A DNA stretch of 64,000 nucleotides from Halapricum hydrolyticum (GTDB lineage Archaea; Halobacteriota; Halobacteria; Halobacteriales; Haloarculaceae), in contig NZ_JAOPKC010000005.1 of NCBI RefSeq assembly GCF_025517535.1, positions 62,001 through 126,000 on the forward strand, given 5' to 3'. The notes beneath the pieces were generated by a model. That model had not been told where the DNA came from. It saw nothing but the letters and a program-made list of their open reading frames with translations, and did no database searches. Shown one piece after another: positions 33,909 to 41,823 of the stretch. The translations under genes were made by a program, and so were the position numbers. The first letter of the stretch is position 1; each line of letters begins with the position of its first letter.

Positions 33909-35213
33909 TTACTGGTAGTCCGAGAGATCGAGTTCGTCCGCGCCGGGGACGGTCACTTCATCGAACTCGGAGCGCTCGCGATCGCCGGGGATCGTCGCGT
34001 CGACGATCCACTTGGTCAGCGTCCCTGTCTCGTAGTCCTGGGAGGGATCCAGCGACGATCCCTTGGCGTTCTCGATCGTCTCGATGTCCCGATCGGGTTG
34101 CATCCGCGTGGCAGTCGCCCACTCCACGGCGTCGGGATCGGCCGGGTCGACGTCACTGTCGACGACGGTGACCTTCTTCATCGAGGGGTGGGCCGCCAGC
34201 GCGGCCATCCCGGCGTTCTTGGGGTCGCCCTCGGTCCGCTTGTCGATCTGGACGACGCCGTGCAGCCACGAACACCCGCCCGGCGTCAACACCACGTTTT
34301 CGACTGTGGGGACGGTGTTCTCGACGATCCGGTAGATCCGTGGCTCCTGTGGGATGCCCATGAGGTGGGCGTGTTCCTTGCGCCCGGGGACGATCACCCG
34401 CGCCAGGGGATCGGGTCGGGCGTGGAGTTCGTTCACCTCGACGACCGGCTGTTGTCGGGTCCGATCCCACGTCCGGGAGAGATCGACGAAGGGGCCTTCC
34501 TCGGCGCGCTCGTCGGTGATCGTCGCCTGCATGACCAGCTCGGCCTCGCTGGGGACGGTCAGCCCGTGGAACTCCGTGGTCGTCAGTTCGCCCCCGAGCA
34601 GGCGATTGGCGAGTTCGAGTTCGCTCATGTCCGGCGAGAACGAGGTCGCAGCGGCGATCTCGACAGCGGGGTTGACGCCCATTACGATCGCCACGTCGAG
34701 CCCGCCGTCGGTGCGCGTGTAGATGTCGTGGAGGTGTCGCTCGACCAGCCGCATGACCAGTCGGTTGCCCTCGTCGAACATCATCCGGTGGAACGAAAGG
34801 TTGTGCACGCCCGTCTCGGGGTCTTTCGCGATCACGACCGTCGAGGCGAAGTACTGTCGTTCGTGCTCGTCGTAGTAGATCGGGATCGGGACGTGCTCGG
34901 CGACGTCGGGGTCGTCCGCGACGTGCTCGAAGGCCGCGGGCGCCGTCCGATCCAGTGGCAGCGGGTCGTCCATCGCGGTGCTGACGGCGTCGATAATCTC
35001 CGACGGTTCGACGTCCAGCGCCTCGCCGATCAACTCGCGTGAGGAGACCAGGTTCGAGACTGCACGCACGTCGGGATAGTCCGCGACCGACTCGAAGACG
35101 ACCGGCTGACTCTCGTCCTGGACGGCCAGCGCCGGGAGTTCGAATCGCGTCTCGACCGGCTCCGTCAGTACGTTCCGGTCGCCGACATCGTCGAGAAAGC
35201 TTCTGAGGCCCAT
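33909..35213 (-). CDS. UbiD-family decarboxylase (anhydromevalonate phosphate decarboxylase candidate)
   Basis: A 434-residue prFMN-dependent decarboxylase. The UbiD core shows DVAIVMGVNPAVEIAAATSF, LLGGELTTTEFHGLTVPSEAE, EGPFVDLSRTW, and near the C-terminus the acidic catalytic region around WATATRMQPDRD and NAKGSSLDPSQD, then TKWIVDATIPGDRER. The length and C-terminus match archaeal UbiD homologues assigned to trans-anhydromevalonate 5-phosphate decarboxylase, which yields isopentenyl phosphate. It is the first gene of the operon with AcnX large, AcnX small and ubiX. A TATA-like GTTTAAG on the minus strand lies 24-30 nt before the ATG. Confidence 0.9.
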   Translation of the reverse strand: MGLRSFLDDVGDRNVLTEPVETRFELPALAVQDESQPVVFESVADYPDVRAVSNLVSSRELIGEALDVEPSEIIDAVSTAMDDPLPLDRTAPAAFEHVADDPDVAEHVPIPIYYDEHERQYFASTVVIAKDPETGVHNLSFHRMMFDEGNRLVMRLVERHLHDIYTRTDGGLDVAIVMGVNPAVEIAAATSFSPDMSELELANRLLGGELTTTEFHGLTVPSEAELVMQATITDERAEEGPFVDLSRTWDRTRQQPVVEVNELHARPDPLARVIVPGRKEHAHLMGIPQEPRIYRIVENTVPTVENVVLTPGGCSWLHGVVQIDKRTEGDPKNAGMAALAAHPSMKKVTVVDSDVDPADPDAVEWATATRMQPDRDIETIENAKGSSLDPSQDYETGTLTKWIVDATIPGDRERSEFDEVTVPGADELDLSDYQ

Positions 35214-35236
35214 ACTCCGGATTCGGTAAATATCTC

Positions 35237-35243
35237 CTTAAAC
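35237..35243 (-). promoter_or_regulatory. TATA box of the ubiD-AcnX-ubiX operon
   Basis: On the minus strand gtttaag lies 24-30 nt upstream of the ubiD ATG at 35213, the standard leaderless spacing. The sequence ggagata beside it is purine-rich but lies too far upstream to be a ribosome-binding site. Confidence 0.55.
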
Positions 35244-35270
35244 GTTCGTGACTCGCGACGGGGACCTGGC

Positions 35271-35320
35271 GTTCGTGTGACCAGCTGGTGACCGTGTCAC
35301 GTTCGTGTGCCCTGCTGGCG
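35271..35320. repeat. Imperfect 20-bp direct repeats in the divergent ubiD / kinase promoter region
   Basis: gttcgtgtgaccagctggtg (35271-35290) and gttcgtgtgccctgctggcg (35301-35320) match at 16 of 20 positions with a 30-bp period. A third partial copy, gttcgtg, lies at 35244-35250. They lie between two divergent promoters and could be operator sites; this is inference from position. Confidence 0.5.
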
Positions 35321-35330
35321 GGCGTATCAC

Positions 35331-35338
35331 ATTTATTA
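35331..35338 (+). promoter_or_regulatory. TATA box of the histidine kinase gene
   Basis: atttatta lies 25-32 nt before ATG 35363, which supports that start rather than more upstream codons of the open frame. Confidence 0.55.
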
Positions 35339-35362
35339 TGGTCGGCCCGGAACGCCCAGGCG

Positions 35363-37198
35363 ATGGCACCGCTGACCGAAGTTGCCACGCTCGTGCTCGC
35401 GGTCGTTACGGCCGTCACCGGGCGAACGGCGTGGCGACAGCGGCCGAAACCGGGCGCGAGGTCGATAGCACTGTTCCTGTTTTCTATCGCGGCGTGGGTG
35501 CTCGCCCTGCTGACGACGGCGATGACGACGACGTACTATCCGTCTCTGGTCGCCGAGACGTGCAGCTTTCTCGCCTCGGCAAGCGCAGTCGTCTGGTTTC
35601 TGGTCTTCACGTTCGAGTTCGCGGGATACGAACACCTCGCGACGCGACGCACCGTCGGCCTGCTGTTCGTCGAACCGATCGTGATGGCGCCGGTCGTGTT
35701 GACCAACGAATTGCACGGCCTGTACTGGTCGTCGTTCGAGCGCGCACCCGCATACTTCTCGCACTTTCGGGCGGTTCCGGGGCCGCTGTTCGGTCTCCAC
35801 GTCTCGTACATGTACGGGCTGTTCGTGGTCGCGTCGGTGCTGCTGGTGATACGGACGGTGCGGTCCCGGTCGCTGCACCGACGACAGTCGGTGCTGATAA
35901 GCGCCGCGCTGCTCGTCACGTGGGCCGGCAACGCCGGGACGATCCTGACCGAGCGGGCGACGCTTCAGGTCGTCGGAACCGGCGTCGGGGCGCTCGCTCT
36001 GTTCGTCGCGATCTTCGGGTTCAGACTCCTGGAGGTCGTGCCGACCGCGCGGGCGACCGTGATGGATCGGATCGACGTCGGTATCGTCGTTCTCGAGGGG
36101 GGTGATCGGATCACCGACATTAACGCCTACGCACGCGAGATACTCGGCCTCGGCCCCGAGGATACAGTGGTCGGTATGCCGGCCGACGCCGCGCTCGGCG
36201 AGCGCTTCGAAGTCTTCGACGTCGACGCGACAGCGAACGAAGCGACGATCGAACTGGGGACCGACGACGAATCCCGTGTCTATCGCGTCGACGTGTCGCC
36301 ACTGTCGGATCGGCTCGGTCGGTCGATCGGGCGAGTATTCATCATTCAGGACGTGACCGAGCGCCGACGCCGACAGCGCGAGCTGCGACGCCAGAACGAG
36401 CGCCTAGACGAGTTCGCCGAGATCGTCGCGCACGACCTGCGGAACCCACTGAACGTCGCCAACGGATACGTCGAGCGCATGCGAGTGGCCGACGAGGAGT
36501 ATCTCGACGAAATCGCCGACGCCCACGAGCGGATGGAGGCGATCATCGACGACGTACTCGCGCTGGCTCGCCATCAGGCGGCCATCGAAACAGAACCAGT
36601 CGCACTCGAGTCGGCCACGGAAGACGCCTGGGAGACCGTCGAAACCGCCGACGCGACGCTTCGGGTCGCTGACCGGATCACGATCCGCGCCGACAGGGGC
36701 CGATTGCTTGAACAGCTCTTCGAGAACCTCTTTCGCAACGCCGTCGAGCACGGCACGACGAGCTCCCAGTCGCAAGTTCCCGAAGACCCCGTCGAGAACG
36801 GCCCAATGAGGCCCGACTCGCAGGCTCTCCGGGGCTCCGTCGAGAACGACCCAATGAGGCCCGACTCGCAGGCTCGTCAGGACAGCGAGAGGCGAAGTCC
36901 CTCGGGCAGTCGGACGCAGTCCGACGACGCCGTGGAACACGCGGAAACGGACGTGACGATTACCATCGGGGCCCTCGAAGAAGGGTTCTACGTCGCCGAC
37001 GACGGGCCCGGGATCGATCCCGAGCGACGGGAAGAAGTGTTCGATCCCGGCGAAACGTCCCGGACGGACGGGACGGGCTTCGGGCTCGCTATCGTGGACA
37101 GCATCGCGGACGCACACGGCTGGGACGTTCGCGTCACCGAGAGCGACGCGGGCGGCGCGCGATTCGAGTTCACCGGCGTCGAGATCGTCGACCGCTGA
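35363..37198 (+). CDS. Membrane sensor histidine kinase (7TM N-terminal region, PAS, HisKA, HATPase)
   Basis: A 611-residue kinase. Residues about 1-215 hold seven hydrophobic segments of the N-terminal 7TM sensor type (LTNELHGLYWSSFE lies in the loop region). A PAS domain (about 225-335: MDRIDVGIVVLEGGDRITDI) follows, then HisKA with the phospho-acceptor in AEIVAHDLRNPLNVA (His about 356) and HATPase_c with N box LFENLFRNAVEHG (about 455), G1 VADDGPGIDPE (about 547) and TGFGLAIVDSIADAHGW. Between the N box and G1 an extra stretch of about 60 residues contains two copies of VENxPMRPDSQA. No response-regulator gene is adjacent; the HTH gene downstream is a possible but unproven partner. Confidence 0.93.
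   Translation: MAPLTEVATLVLAVVTAVTGRTAWRQRPKPGARSIALFLFSIAAWVLALLTTAMTTTYYPSLVAETCSFLASASAVVWFLVFTFEFAGYEHLATRRTVGLLFVEPIVMAPVVLTNELHGLYWSSFERAPAYFSHFRAVPGPLFGLHVSYMYGLFVVASVLLVIRTVRSRSLHRRQSVLISAALLVTWAGNAGTILTERATLQVVGTGVGALALFVAIFGFRLLEVVPTARATVMDRIDVGIVVLEGGDRITDINAYAREILGLGPEDTVVGMPADAALGERFEVFDVDATANEATIELGTDDESRVYRVDVSPLSDRLGRSIGRVFIIQDVTERRRRQRELRRQNERLDEFAEIVAHDLRNPLNVANGYVERMRVADEEYLDEIADAHERMEAIIDDVLALARHQAAIETEPVALESATEDAWETVETADATLRVADRITIRADRGRLLEQLFENLFRNAVEHGTTSSQSQVPEDPVENGPMRPDSQALRGSVENDPMRPDSQARQDSERRSPSGSRTQSDDAVEHAETDVTITIGALEEGFYVADDGPGIDPERREEVFDPGETSRTDGTGFGLAIVDSIADAHGWDVRVTESDAGGARFEFTGVEIVDR
36791..36874 (+). repeat. Two 36-bp direct repeats inside the kinase gene
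   Basis: Copies at 36791-36826 and 36839-36874 (48-bp period, 16 codons) differ at one base and encode VENxPMRPDSQA. They lie in the loop between the N box and G1 box of the ATPase domain and keep the reading frame. Confidence 0.75.
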
Positions 37199-37336
37199 TG
37201 ACCCGGCTGTCTGACTTTCAAAATGTCACAGCCGACAGTCTGTGTCCCACGGCGCGATTCGGAAATATCGCCTTGAGCGCACATATTCGTGAGGCGTTTC
37301 GACGATAGACGAAAGACCGATACTTGTGCCTGATCA

Positions 37337-38026
37337 ATGCTGGCTGTGGACGATCAGTCGATCATCGTGGAACTGGATGTGACCTCGCCACGGGTCGTCC
37401 TCGGGCCGACGCTGGCGTCCGACCTGGACGTGGCTGTCCACGCGGAACAGCCACCCGTATCTCACGAGGAGACGACGTGGTTCGACGTGACGGTCTCCGC
37501 AGCCGACTTCGAGGCCTTCGAGCGCACGGTCGAGGAAGACCCGACCGTCGAGGACGCCGAGGTATTCGTCACCTACGACGAGCGACGCACCTACCGGCTC
37601 ACGATCGCCTCGGAGGTACCGGTCATGACCAACCACGTCGCCAGCTTCGGGGACGAACTGTTGACGCTGCGCTCGACTGCGAACGGCTGGCGCGTTCAGA
37701 TCCGGACCACCGACCGCGCCTCGGTCCGGGATTTCATGGACTTCTGTGACTCGCAGGACATCGATTGCCGGCTGTACCGCCTGTTCGAGGCCCGTGAGCC
37801 GATCGGCGAGTTCCCGGTCCCGGTCGAACCCGACGAGTTCGAGGTCCTGCAGGTCGCCTACGACGCGGGCTATTTCGAGGTTCCACGCGAGGCCGACCTC
37901 TCGGAACTCGCCGCGCAGTTCGGCGTCGCGGAATCGACGATGTCGACCCGGCTCCGAAACGCGCTCGATCACGTCGTCGAGACAGTCCTCGTTGGGGCGT
38001 CCGTTCCCGACAACGCCACCGAGTAA
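37337..38026 (+). CDS. Bat-type helix-turn-helix transcription regulator (HTH_10 family)
   Basis: A 229-residue protein. Residues about 1-165 form the mixed alpha/beta region seen in bacterio-opsin activator-like proteins (FDVTVSAADFEAFERTVEED, YRLTIASEVPV). The C-terminal HTH_10 domain (about 170-222) carries FPVPVEPDEFEVLQVAYDAG and DLSELAAQFGVAESTMSTRL. It lacks the PAS/GAF sensor domains of Bat itself, so its signal is unknown. It is 138 nt after the sensor kinase on the same strand. Many paralogues exist in haloarchaea and no target can be assigned. Confidence 0.85.
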   Translation: MLAVDDQSIIVELDVTSPRVVLGPTLASDLDVAVHAEQPPVSHEETTWFDVTVSAADFEAFERTVEEDPTVEDAEVFVTYDERRTYRLTIASEVPVMTNHVASFGDELLTLRSTANGWRVQIRTTDRASVRDFMDFCDSQDIDCRLYRLFEAREPIGEFPVPVEPDEFEVLQVAYDAGYFEVPREADLSELAAQFGVAESTMSTRLRNALDHVVETVLVGASVPDNATE

Positions 38027-38046
38027 CCTGCCTGCCGCTACACCCC

Positions 38047-38054
38047 TTATAAAC
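38047..38054 (+). promoter_or_regulatory. TATA-like box before the 48-residue small ORF
   Basis: ttataaac is a near-ideal TATA box, with a second AT-rich stretch (gaattattt) following at 38059-38067. The next ORF starts at 38110, giving a leader of about 25-30 nt. Confidence 0.5.
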
Positions 38055-38109
38055 TCCGAATTATTTCGAGGCAACTGTCTTCTCCCGGTGGATGTTACCA
38101 CTTAATGTC

Positions 38110-38256
38110 ATGGAAGGCCACAAAACTGCGTCAGAAGACGCTGCCGGTGTCGACGGCAGAGCCGAGATCCGGGTAACGATGGAGATCGACGGGCGACGGC
38201 TCGTGTATACCGGGGCCGATCTCGACTCGATATCGTTCTCCCCGCTCGATCGGTAG
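38110..38256 (+). CDS. Possible 48-residue small protein
   Basis: A short ORF in the 430-bp gap between the HTH regulator and the ADH synthase gene. It starts MEGHKTASEDAAG and continues AEIRVTMEIDGRRLVYTGAD then LDSISFSPLDR. The second half alternates like a beta-hairpin, and third codon positions are G/C-rich as in neighbouring genes. A clear TATA box lies upstream. I do not recognise a family. An overlapping ATG at 38105 in another frame gives no sensible product. Confidence 0.45.
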   Translation: MEGHKTASEDAAGVDGRAEIRVTMEIDGRRLVYTGADLDSISFSPLDR

Positions 38257-38420
38257 TCGCTCCAGCCTCGGCCGGACGCGCCTCCGCTGCTCGCGTCGAC
38301 GTATCGCGGCCTGCGGCGTCAGTGACCCACCGCCGGAGCGGCACGGATTCCGCGCGGAACCGCTGTGAGGTGTCGGTATCTCACCCCGATTGTCGGCTAC
38401 GCGGGCGGCGCCTCGCAACC

Positions 38421-38428
38421 CTTTTAAC
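38421..38428 (+). promoter_or_regulatory. TATA box of the ADH synthase gene
   Basis: cttttaac lies 28-35 nt before ATG 38456, consistent with a very short leader. Confidence 0.5.
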
Positions 38429-38455
38429 CGTGACTTGCTACAGACTCACATACCA

Positions 38456-39250
38456 ATGGACGCCGGGAAAGCCGCACGACTGGAGCGTATCGGAACAGGG
38501 GGGCGTCACCTCATCGTCCCCATGGATCACGGCATCACGATGGGCCCCGTCAAGGGGCTCGTCGACATCGAATCGACGATCGACGGGATCACCGCCGGCG
38601 GCGCGGACGCGGTACTCACGCACAAGGGAATCGCCTCGCGGGTCCATCCGCACAAGAACGGCGCGGGCTACATCGTCCACCTCAACGGCTCGACGACGAT
38701 CGGTCCCGACGAGGAGGACAAGCGCGTCACCGCCACGGTCGAGGACGCCATCCGCGCCGGTGGCGACGCCGTCTCTTTTCACATCAACGTCGGCTCCGAG
38801 CACGAACCCGACCAGATCACCCAGCTGGGTGAACTCACGACCGAGGCCGACCGCTACGGCATGCCGGTGCTGGCGATGGCCTACGCCCGCGGCCCCGGGA
38901 TCGACGAGTCCGACTCCGAGGCACTCGGCCACGCCGTCAGGCTCGCCGAAGAGCTGGGTGCGGACGTGATCAAGACCGCCTACAGCGGCGACGCCGAGAG
39001 TTTCCAGCACGTCGTCGAGGCCACCTCGAAGCCGGTCGTCATCGCCGGCGGGTCGAAGGGAACCGACGAGGAAACGCTGGAGATGGTTCGGGGAGCGGTC
39101 GACGCCGGCGCAGCGGGCGTCTCGATGGGCCGGTCGATCTTCCAGCACGATGACTCCGAAGCGATCACCACTGCCGTCTCTGCCGTGATCCACGACGACG
39201 CCTCGGCTGAGGAGGCACTGGAACGGGCTGGGCTTGCTGTCGAGGCCTAG
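38456..39250 (+). CDS. aroA': 2-amino-3,7-dideoxy-D-threo-hept-6-ulosonate synthase (ADH synthase, DhnA-type aldolase)
   Basis: A 264-residue class I aldolase-family enzyme. Visible: HLIVPMDHGITMGPVKGL, GGADAVLTHKGIASRVH, VSFHINVGSEHEPDQI, VLAMAYARGPGI, the Schiff-base Lys in ADVIKTAYSGD, and VVIAGGSKGTDEETL with a phosphate site GAAGVSMGRSIFQ. The same family includes fructose-bisphosphate aldolase. The neighbouring DHQ synthase II, which uses ADH as substrate, identifies this as the first enzyme of the archaeal route to 3-dehydroquinate. Its stop overlaps the stop of the convergent HAD gene by 4 nt. Confidence 0.9.
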   Translation: MDAGKAARLERIGTGGRHLIVPMDHGITMGPVKGLVDIESTIDGITAGGADAVLTHKGIASRVHPHKNGAGYIVHLNGSTTIGPDEEDKRVTATVEDAIRAGGDAVSFHINVGSEHEPDQITQLGELTTEADRYGMPVLAMAYARGPGIDESDSEALGHAVRLAEELGADVIKTAYSGDAESFQHVVEATSKPVVIAGGSKGTDEETLEMVRGAVDAGAAGVSMGRSIFQHDDSEAITTAVSAVIHDDASAEEALERAGLAVEA

Positions 39251-39921
39251 AATACGGTTGTGAGTTCTTCTGTCGAATCGAACCGATAGTCGGGCGCGTG
39301 TGCTGGGTCTTCCGGCGCGTCCAGATCCGTCTCGCTGGGGACCCAGCAGGCGGCCAGCCCGGCGCGCTTCGCGCCGATCACGTCGGCCCGGTAGTCGTTG
39401 CCTACGTATAGCGTACTGTCGGCTGACACGTCGAGTTCGGCGAGCGCCGTCTCGAACGGTGCGGGACTGGGTTTGGGATCGGTCTGATCGGGCGCGTAGA
39501 CGATCGTCTCGAACGCGTCGGCGATCCCGAGCGTGTCGAGTTTCGCCCGCTGGGTCTTTTGTGTCCCGTTCGTGACGAGGCCGACCTGCGCTCGCTCGCG
39601 GGCGCGTTCCAGCGCGACTTTCGCCCCCGGTCGCCACTCGACGGCCGTTGGATCGCGCAGCTCGACGGTCGCCCCCGCGAGCGCCTCGGCGTCGACCGGC
39701 TCCGCGCCGGCGCGCGCTGCGGCGCGCTCGAAGACCTGCCGGAAGAACTCGTGGTCGGTGTCGGCGTCGGTGATCGTCGACGCCACTTCCCGCACGTCCT
39801 CGGGCGTGCAGAACGGCTCGACGCCCGCCCGGGCGAAAGCCTCGGCGTGTAGCTGCCGGTCGTCCCGTGTTGAGCGACAGAGCGTGCTGTCGAGGTCGAA
39901 CAGGACGGCGTCAGGGGTCAT
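39247..39921 (-). CDS. HAD-superfamily phosphatase
   Basis: A 224-residue haloacid dehalogenase-like hydrolase. Motif I is AVLFDLDSTLC (nucleophile Asp about 9), motif II VGLVTNGTQKTQ (Thr/Asn), motif III Lys in DQTDPKPSPAPFETA, and motif IV YVGNDYRADVIGAKRAG. A helical cap lies between motifs I and II. Such enzymes remove phosphate from small metabolites; the substrate is unknown. It sits between the two shikimate genes on the opposite strand, which may be chance. ATG 39919-39921 is set by the family N-terminus. Confidence 0.9.
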   Translation of the reverse strand: MTPDAVLFDLDSTLCRSTRDDRQLHAEAFARAGVEPFCTPEDVREVASTITDADTDHEFFRQVFERAAARAGAEPVDAEALAGATVELRDPTAVEWRPGAKVALERARERAQVGLVTNGTQKTQRAKLDTLGIADAFETIVYAPDQTDPKPSPAPFETALAELDVSADSTLYVGNDYRADVIGAKRAGLAACWVPSETDLDAPEDPAHAPDYRFDSTEELTTVF

Positions 39922-40039
39922 CGACCCATCGTAGGCGGCCCACGGTACAAGAACGTCCGGGTCCGGGCTATCGAACGCGGGCGGGCCACACACGAAAGCA
40001 ACCGCCAGTATCAAGCGCCCCGCCCGCGAGTGTCGGGAT

Positions 40040-41215
40040 ATGACACGGACCGTCTGGCTCAAGGCCGACAGCGAAGTCGGCGACTGGGAGGCGCGCAAGC
40101 GACGGATCACTGCCGGTCTCGAAGCCGGCGTCGACTGGGTGCTGGTGGACAGCCACGACGTCGACCGCGTCCGCGAACTCGGCGCGGTCAACGTCGCGGC
40201 GTTCGCAAACGGCGACGTCCACGTGATGGAAGCCGAAGGCGACGAACCCGACCCCGACGCGACGATCGTCGGCAAGGACGGCGAGGGCGACGGCACGGTC
40301 GACCTGCCTTCGGACTTCTCTGGTTCGGCGGATCTGTCGGCACTCCGGACGGAGGACGGCGCGGACGGCGGGTACGTCCGCATCTTCGACGAGGGTTACG
40401 AGGCCTTCGCCGAAGCAGTCGCCGCGGAGGCCGACTACACAATCGTCGTCGCCGAGGACTGGCAGATCATCCCCCTGGAGAACCTCATCGCCCGCGTCGG
40501 CGAGGAGACCGACCTCATCGCGGGCGTCCAGACCGCAGAAGACGCCCGCACGGCATACGAGACACTCGAACTCGGCGCGGACGGCGTCCTGCTGGACACC
40601 GACGACCCAGACGAGATCCGCAAGACCGTCGAGGTCCGGGACGAGGCCGGCCGCGAGTCCCTGGAGTTGCAGTACGCCGAGGTGACGGCGGTCGAGCAGA
40701 CCGGCTCCGCGGACCGGGTCTGCATCGACACTGCGAACCTGATGGACCACGACGAGGGGATGCTCATCGGCTCGATGGCTCGCGGCCTGTTCTTCGTTCA
40801 TGCCGAGACCGCCGAGTCGCCCTACGTCGCCTCGCGACCCTTCAGAGTCAACGCCGGCGCGGTCCACGCCTACGTCCGGACGCCTGACGGCGGCACGAAG
40901 TACCTCTCGGAGCTGAAAAGTGGCGACGAGGTCCAGATCGTCGACAGCGAGGGCCGCACTCGCGAGGCGATCGTGGGACGAGCGAAAATCGAGAAACGCC
41001 CGATGTTCCGGATCCAGGCCGAGCTACAGCGCGAGGACGGCGAAACCGACCGGATCGAGACGCTGCTGCAGAACGCCGAGACGATCAAGGTCCGCACCCG
41101 CGAGGGCCGCAAGGCCGTGACCGATCTCGAGGTCGGCGACGAGATCGCGCTCTACTACGAGGACACGGCTCGTCACTTCGGCGAGGCCGTCGAGGAATCG
41201 ATCATCGAGAAATAA
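40040..41215 (+). CDS. aroB': 3-dehydroquinate synthase II
   Basis: A 391-residue NAD-dependent enzyme of the archaeal type (MJ1249-like), which deaminates and cyclises ADH to 3-dehydroquinate. The family N-terminus TVWLKADSEVGDWEARK is followed by EDWQIIPLENLIAR, GADGVLLDTDDP, RVCIDTANLMDHDEGMLIGS and the C-terminal beta-domain FFVHAETAESPYVASRPFRV and VHAYVRTPDGGTKYLSEL. The gene is unrelated to bacterial AroB and occurs together with ADH synthase, as here (789 nt upstream across the HAD gene). Start ATG 40040. Confidence 0.95.
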   Translation: MTRTVWLKADSEVGDWEARKRRITAGLEAGVDWVLVDSHDVDRVRELGAVNVAAFANGDVHVMEAEGDEPDPDATIVGKDGEGDGTVDLPSDFSGSADLSALRTEDGADGGYVRIFDEGYEAFAEAVAAEADYTIVVAEDWQIIPLENLIARVGEETDLIAGVQTAEDARTAYETLELGADGVLLDTDDPDEIRKTVEVRDEAGRESLELQYAEVTAVEQTGSADRVCIDTANLMDHDEGMLIGSMARGLFFVHAETAESPYVASRPFRVNAGAVHAYVRTPDGGTKYLSELKSGDEVQIVDSEGRTREAIVGRAKIEKRPMFRIQAELQREDGETDRIETLLQNAETIKVRTREGRKAVTDLEVGDEIALYYEDTARHFGEAVEESIIEK

Positions 41216-41243
41216 GCCGGATTCGACGACAAGCCGACCGGAT

Positions 41244-41251
41244 CTTTTTAT
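41244..41251 (+). promoter_or_regulatory. TATA-like box of the KhtT/KhtU-like pair
   Basis: ctttttat lies 25-32 nt before ATG 41276 (19-26 nt before ATG 41270). The spacing favours 41276 as a leaderless start. Confidence 0.5.
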
Positions 41252-41275
41252 CCCGTCTCGCCTTCGGGTATGACC

Positions 41276-41761
41276 ATGACCGTCGAAGAGAGCGACCTCC
41301 CCGGCGTTGGCAAGAAGCACGTCGTCGAACTCGACGGGGAAGAGCTCGTCATCATCACGCACAACACCGGCAGGCGAGAGGTCTTCAAGCGCCCGGACGC
41401 GGAGACGGATTCGGAGAAACTGTTCGAGCTGTCTGACGCCCTCGCACGTACGGTCGGGACGATCCTCGAGGGGGCGTACTTCCAGCCGGTCGAGGCCGAG
41501 AAGCGACAGACGACCCTGCCCGGCGGGATCTTGCTGGAGTGGTACGAGGTCCAGCCCGGCTCGCCGCTGGCGGGCGAGACGATCGCAGGGGCGCACATCG
41601 GCCGCAAGACGGGCGTGAACGTCGTCGCGATCGAGCGTAGCGGACAGACGGTCGACAGCCCCGGTCCGGACACCGAACTCCAAGAGGGCGACACGCTCGT
41701 CGTCACCGGCACGAACGAGGAATGTGACGCCTTCGAACAGCTGCTGGCCGGTGAAGAATGA
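41276..41761 (+). CDS. KhtT-like RCK_C (TrkA-C) regulatory subunit of a K+/H+ antiporter
   Basis: About 161 residues. The N-terminal half (MTVEESDLPGVGKKHVVELD, EELVIITHNTGRREVFKRPD) is the small beta domain found in KhtT-type subunits. The C-terminal half is an RCK_C domain: PGSPLAGETIAGAHIGRKTG, VNVVAIERSGQTVDSPGPDT and EGDTLVVTGTNEE. It lies 62 nt before a CPA2 antiporter gene, the same arrangement as Bacillus khtT-khtU, in which the soluble protein gates K+ efflux. An ATG two codons upstream (41270) is an alternative start. Ligand is unknown. Confidence 0.85.
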   Translation: MTVEESDLPGVGKKHVVELDGEELVIITHNTGRREVFKRPDAETDSEKLFELSDALARTVGTILEGAYFQPVEAEKRQTTLPGGILLEWYEVQPGSPLAGETIAGAHIGRKTGVNVVAIERSGQTVDSPGPDTELQEGDTLVVTGTNEECDAFEQLLAGEE

Positions 41762-41823
41762 ACGCGAGCGGAGTTCCATCAGACGCGATCGCTAGGCCAC
41801 CGTCCAGCCAGGAGTGATCTCCC

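Noticed and set aside
36757..36960. CRISPR-like or mobile repeat in the kinase gene
   Set aside because: Only two units, in frame and in a coding loop; no spacers, no leader and no cas genes in the window.
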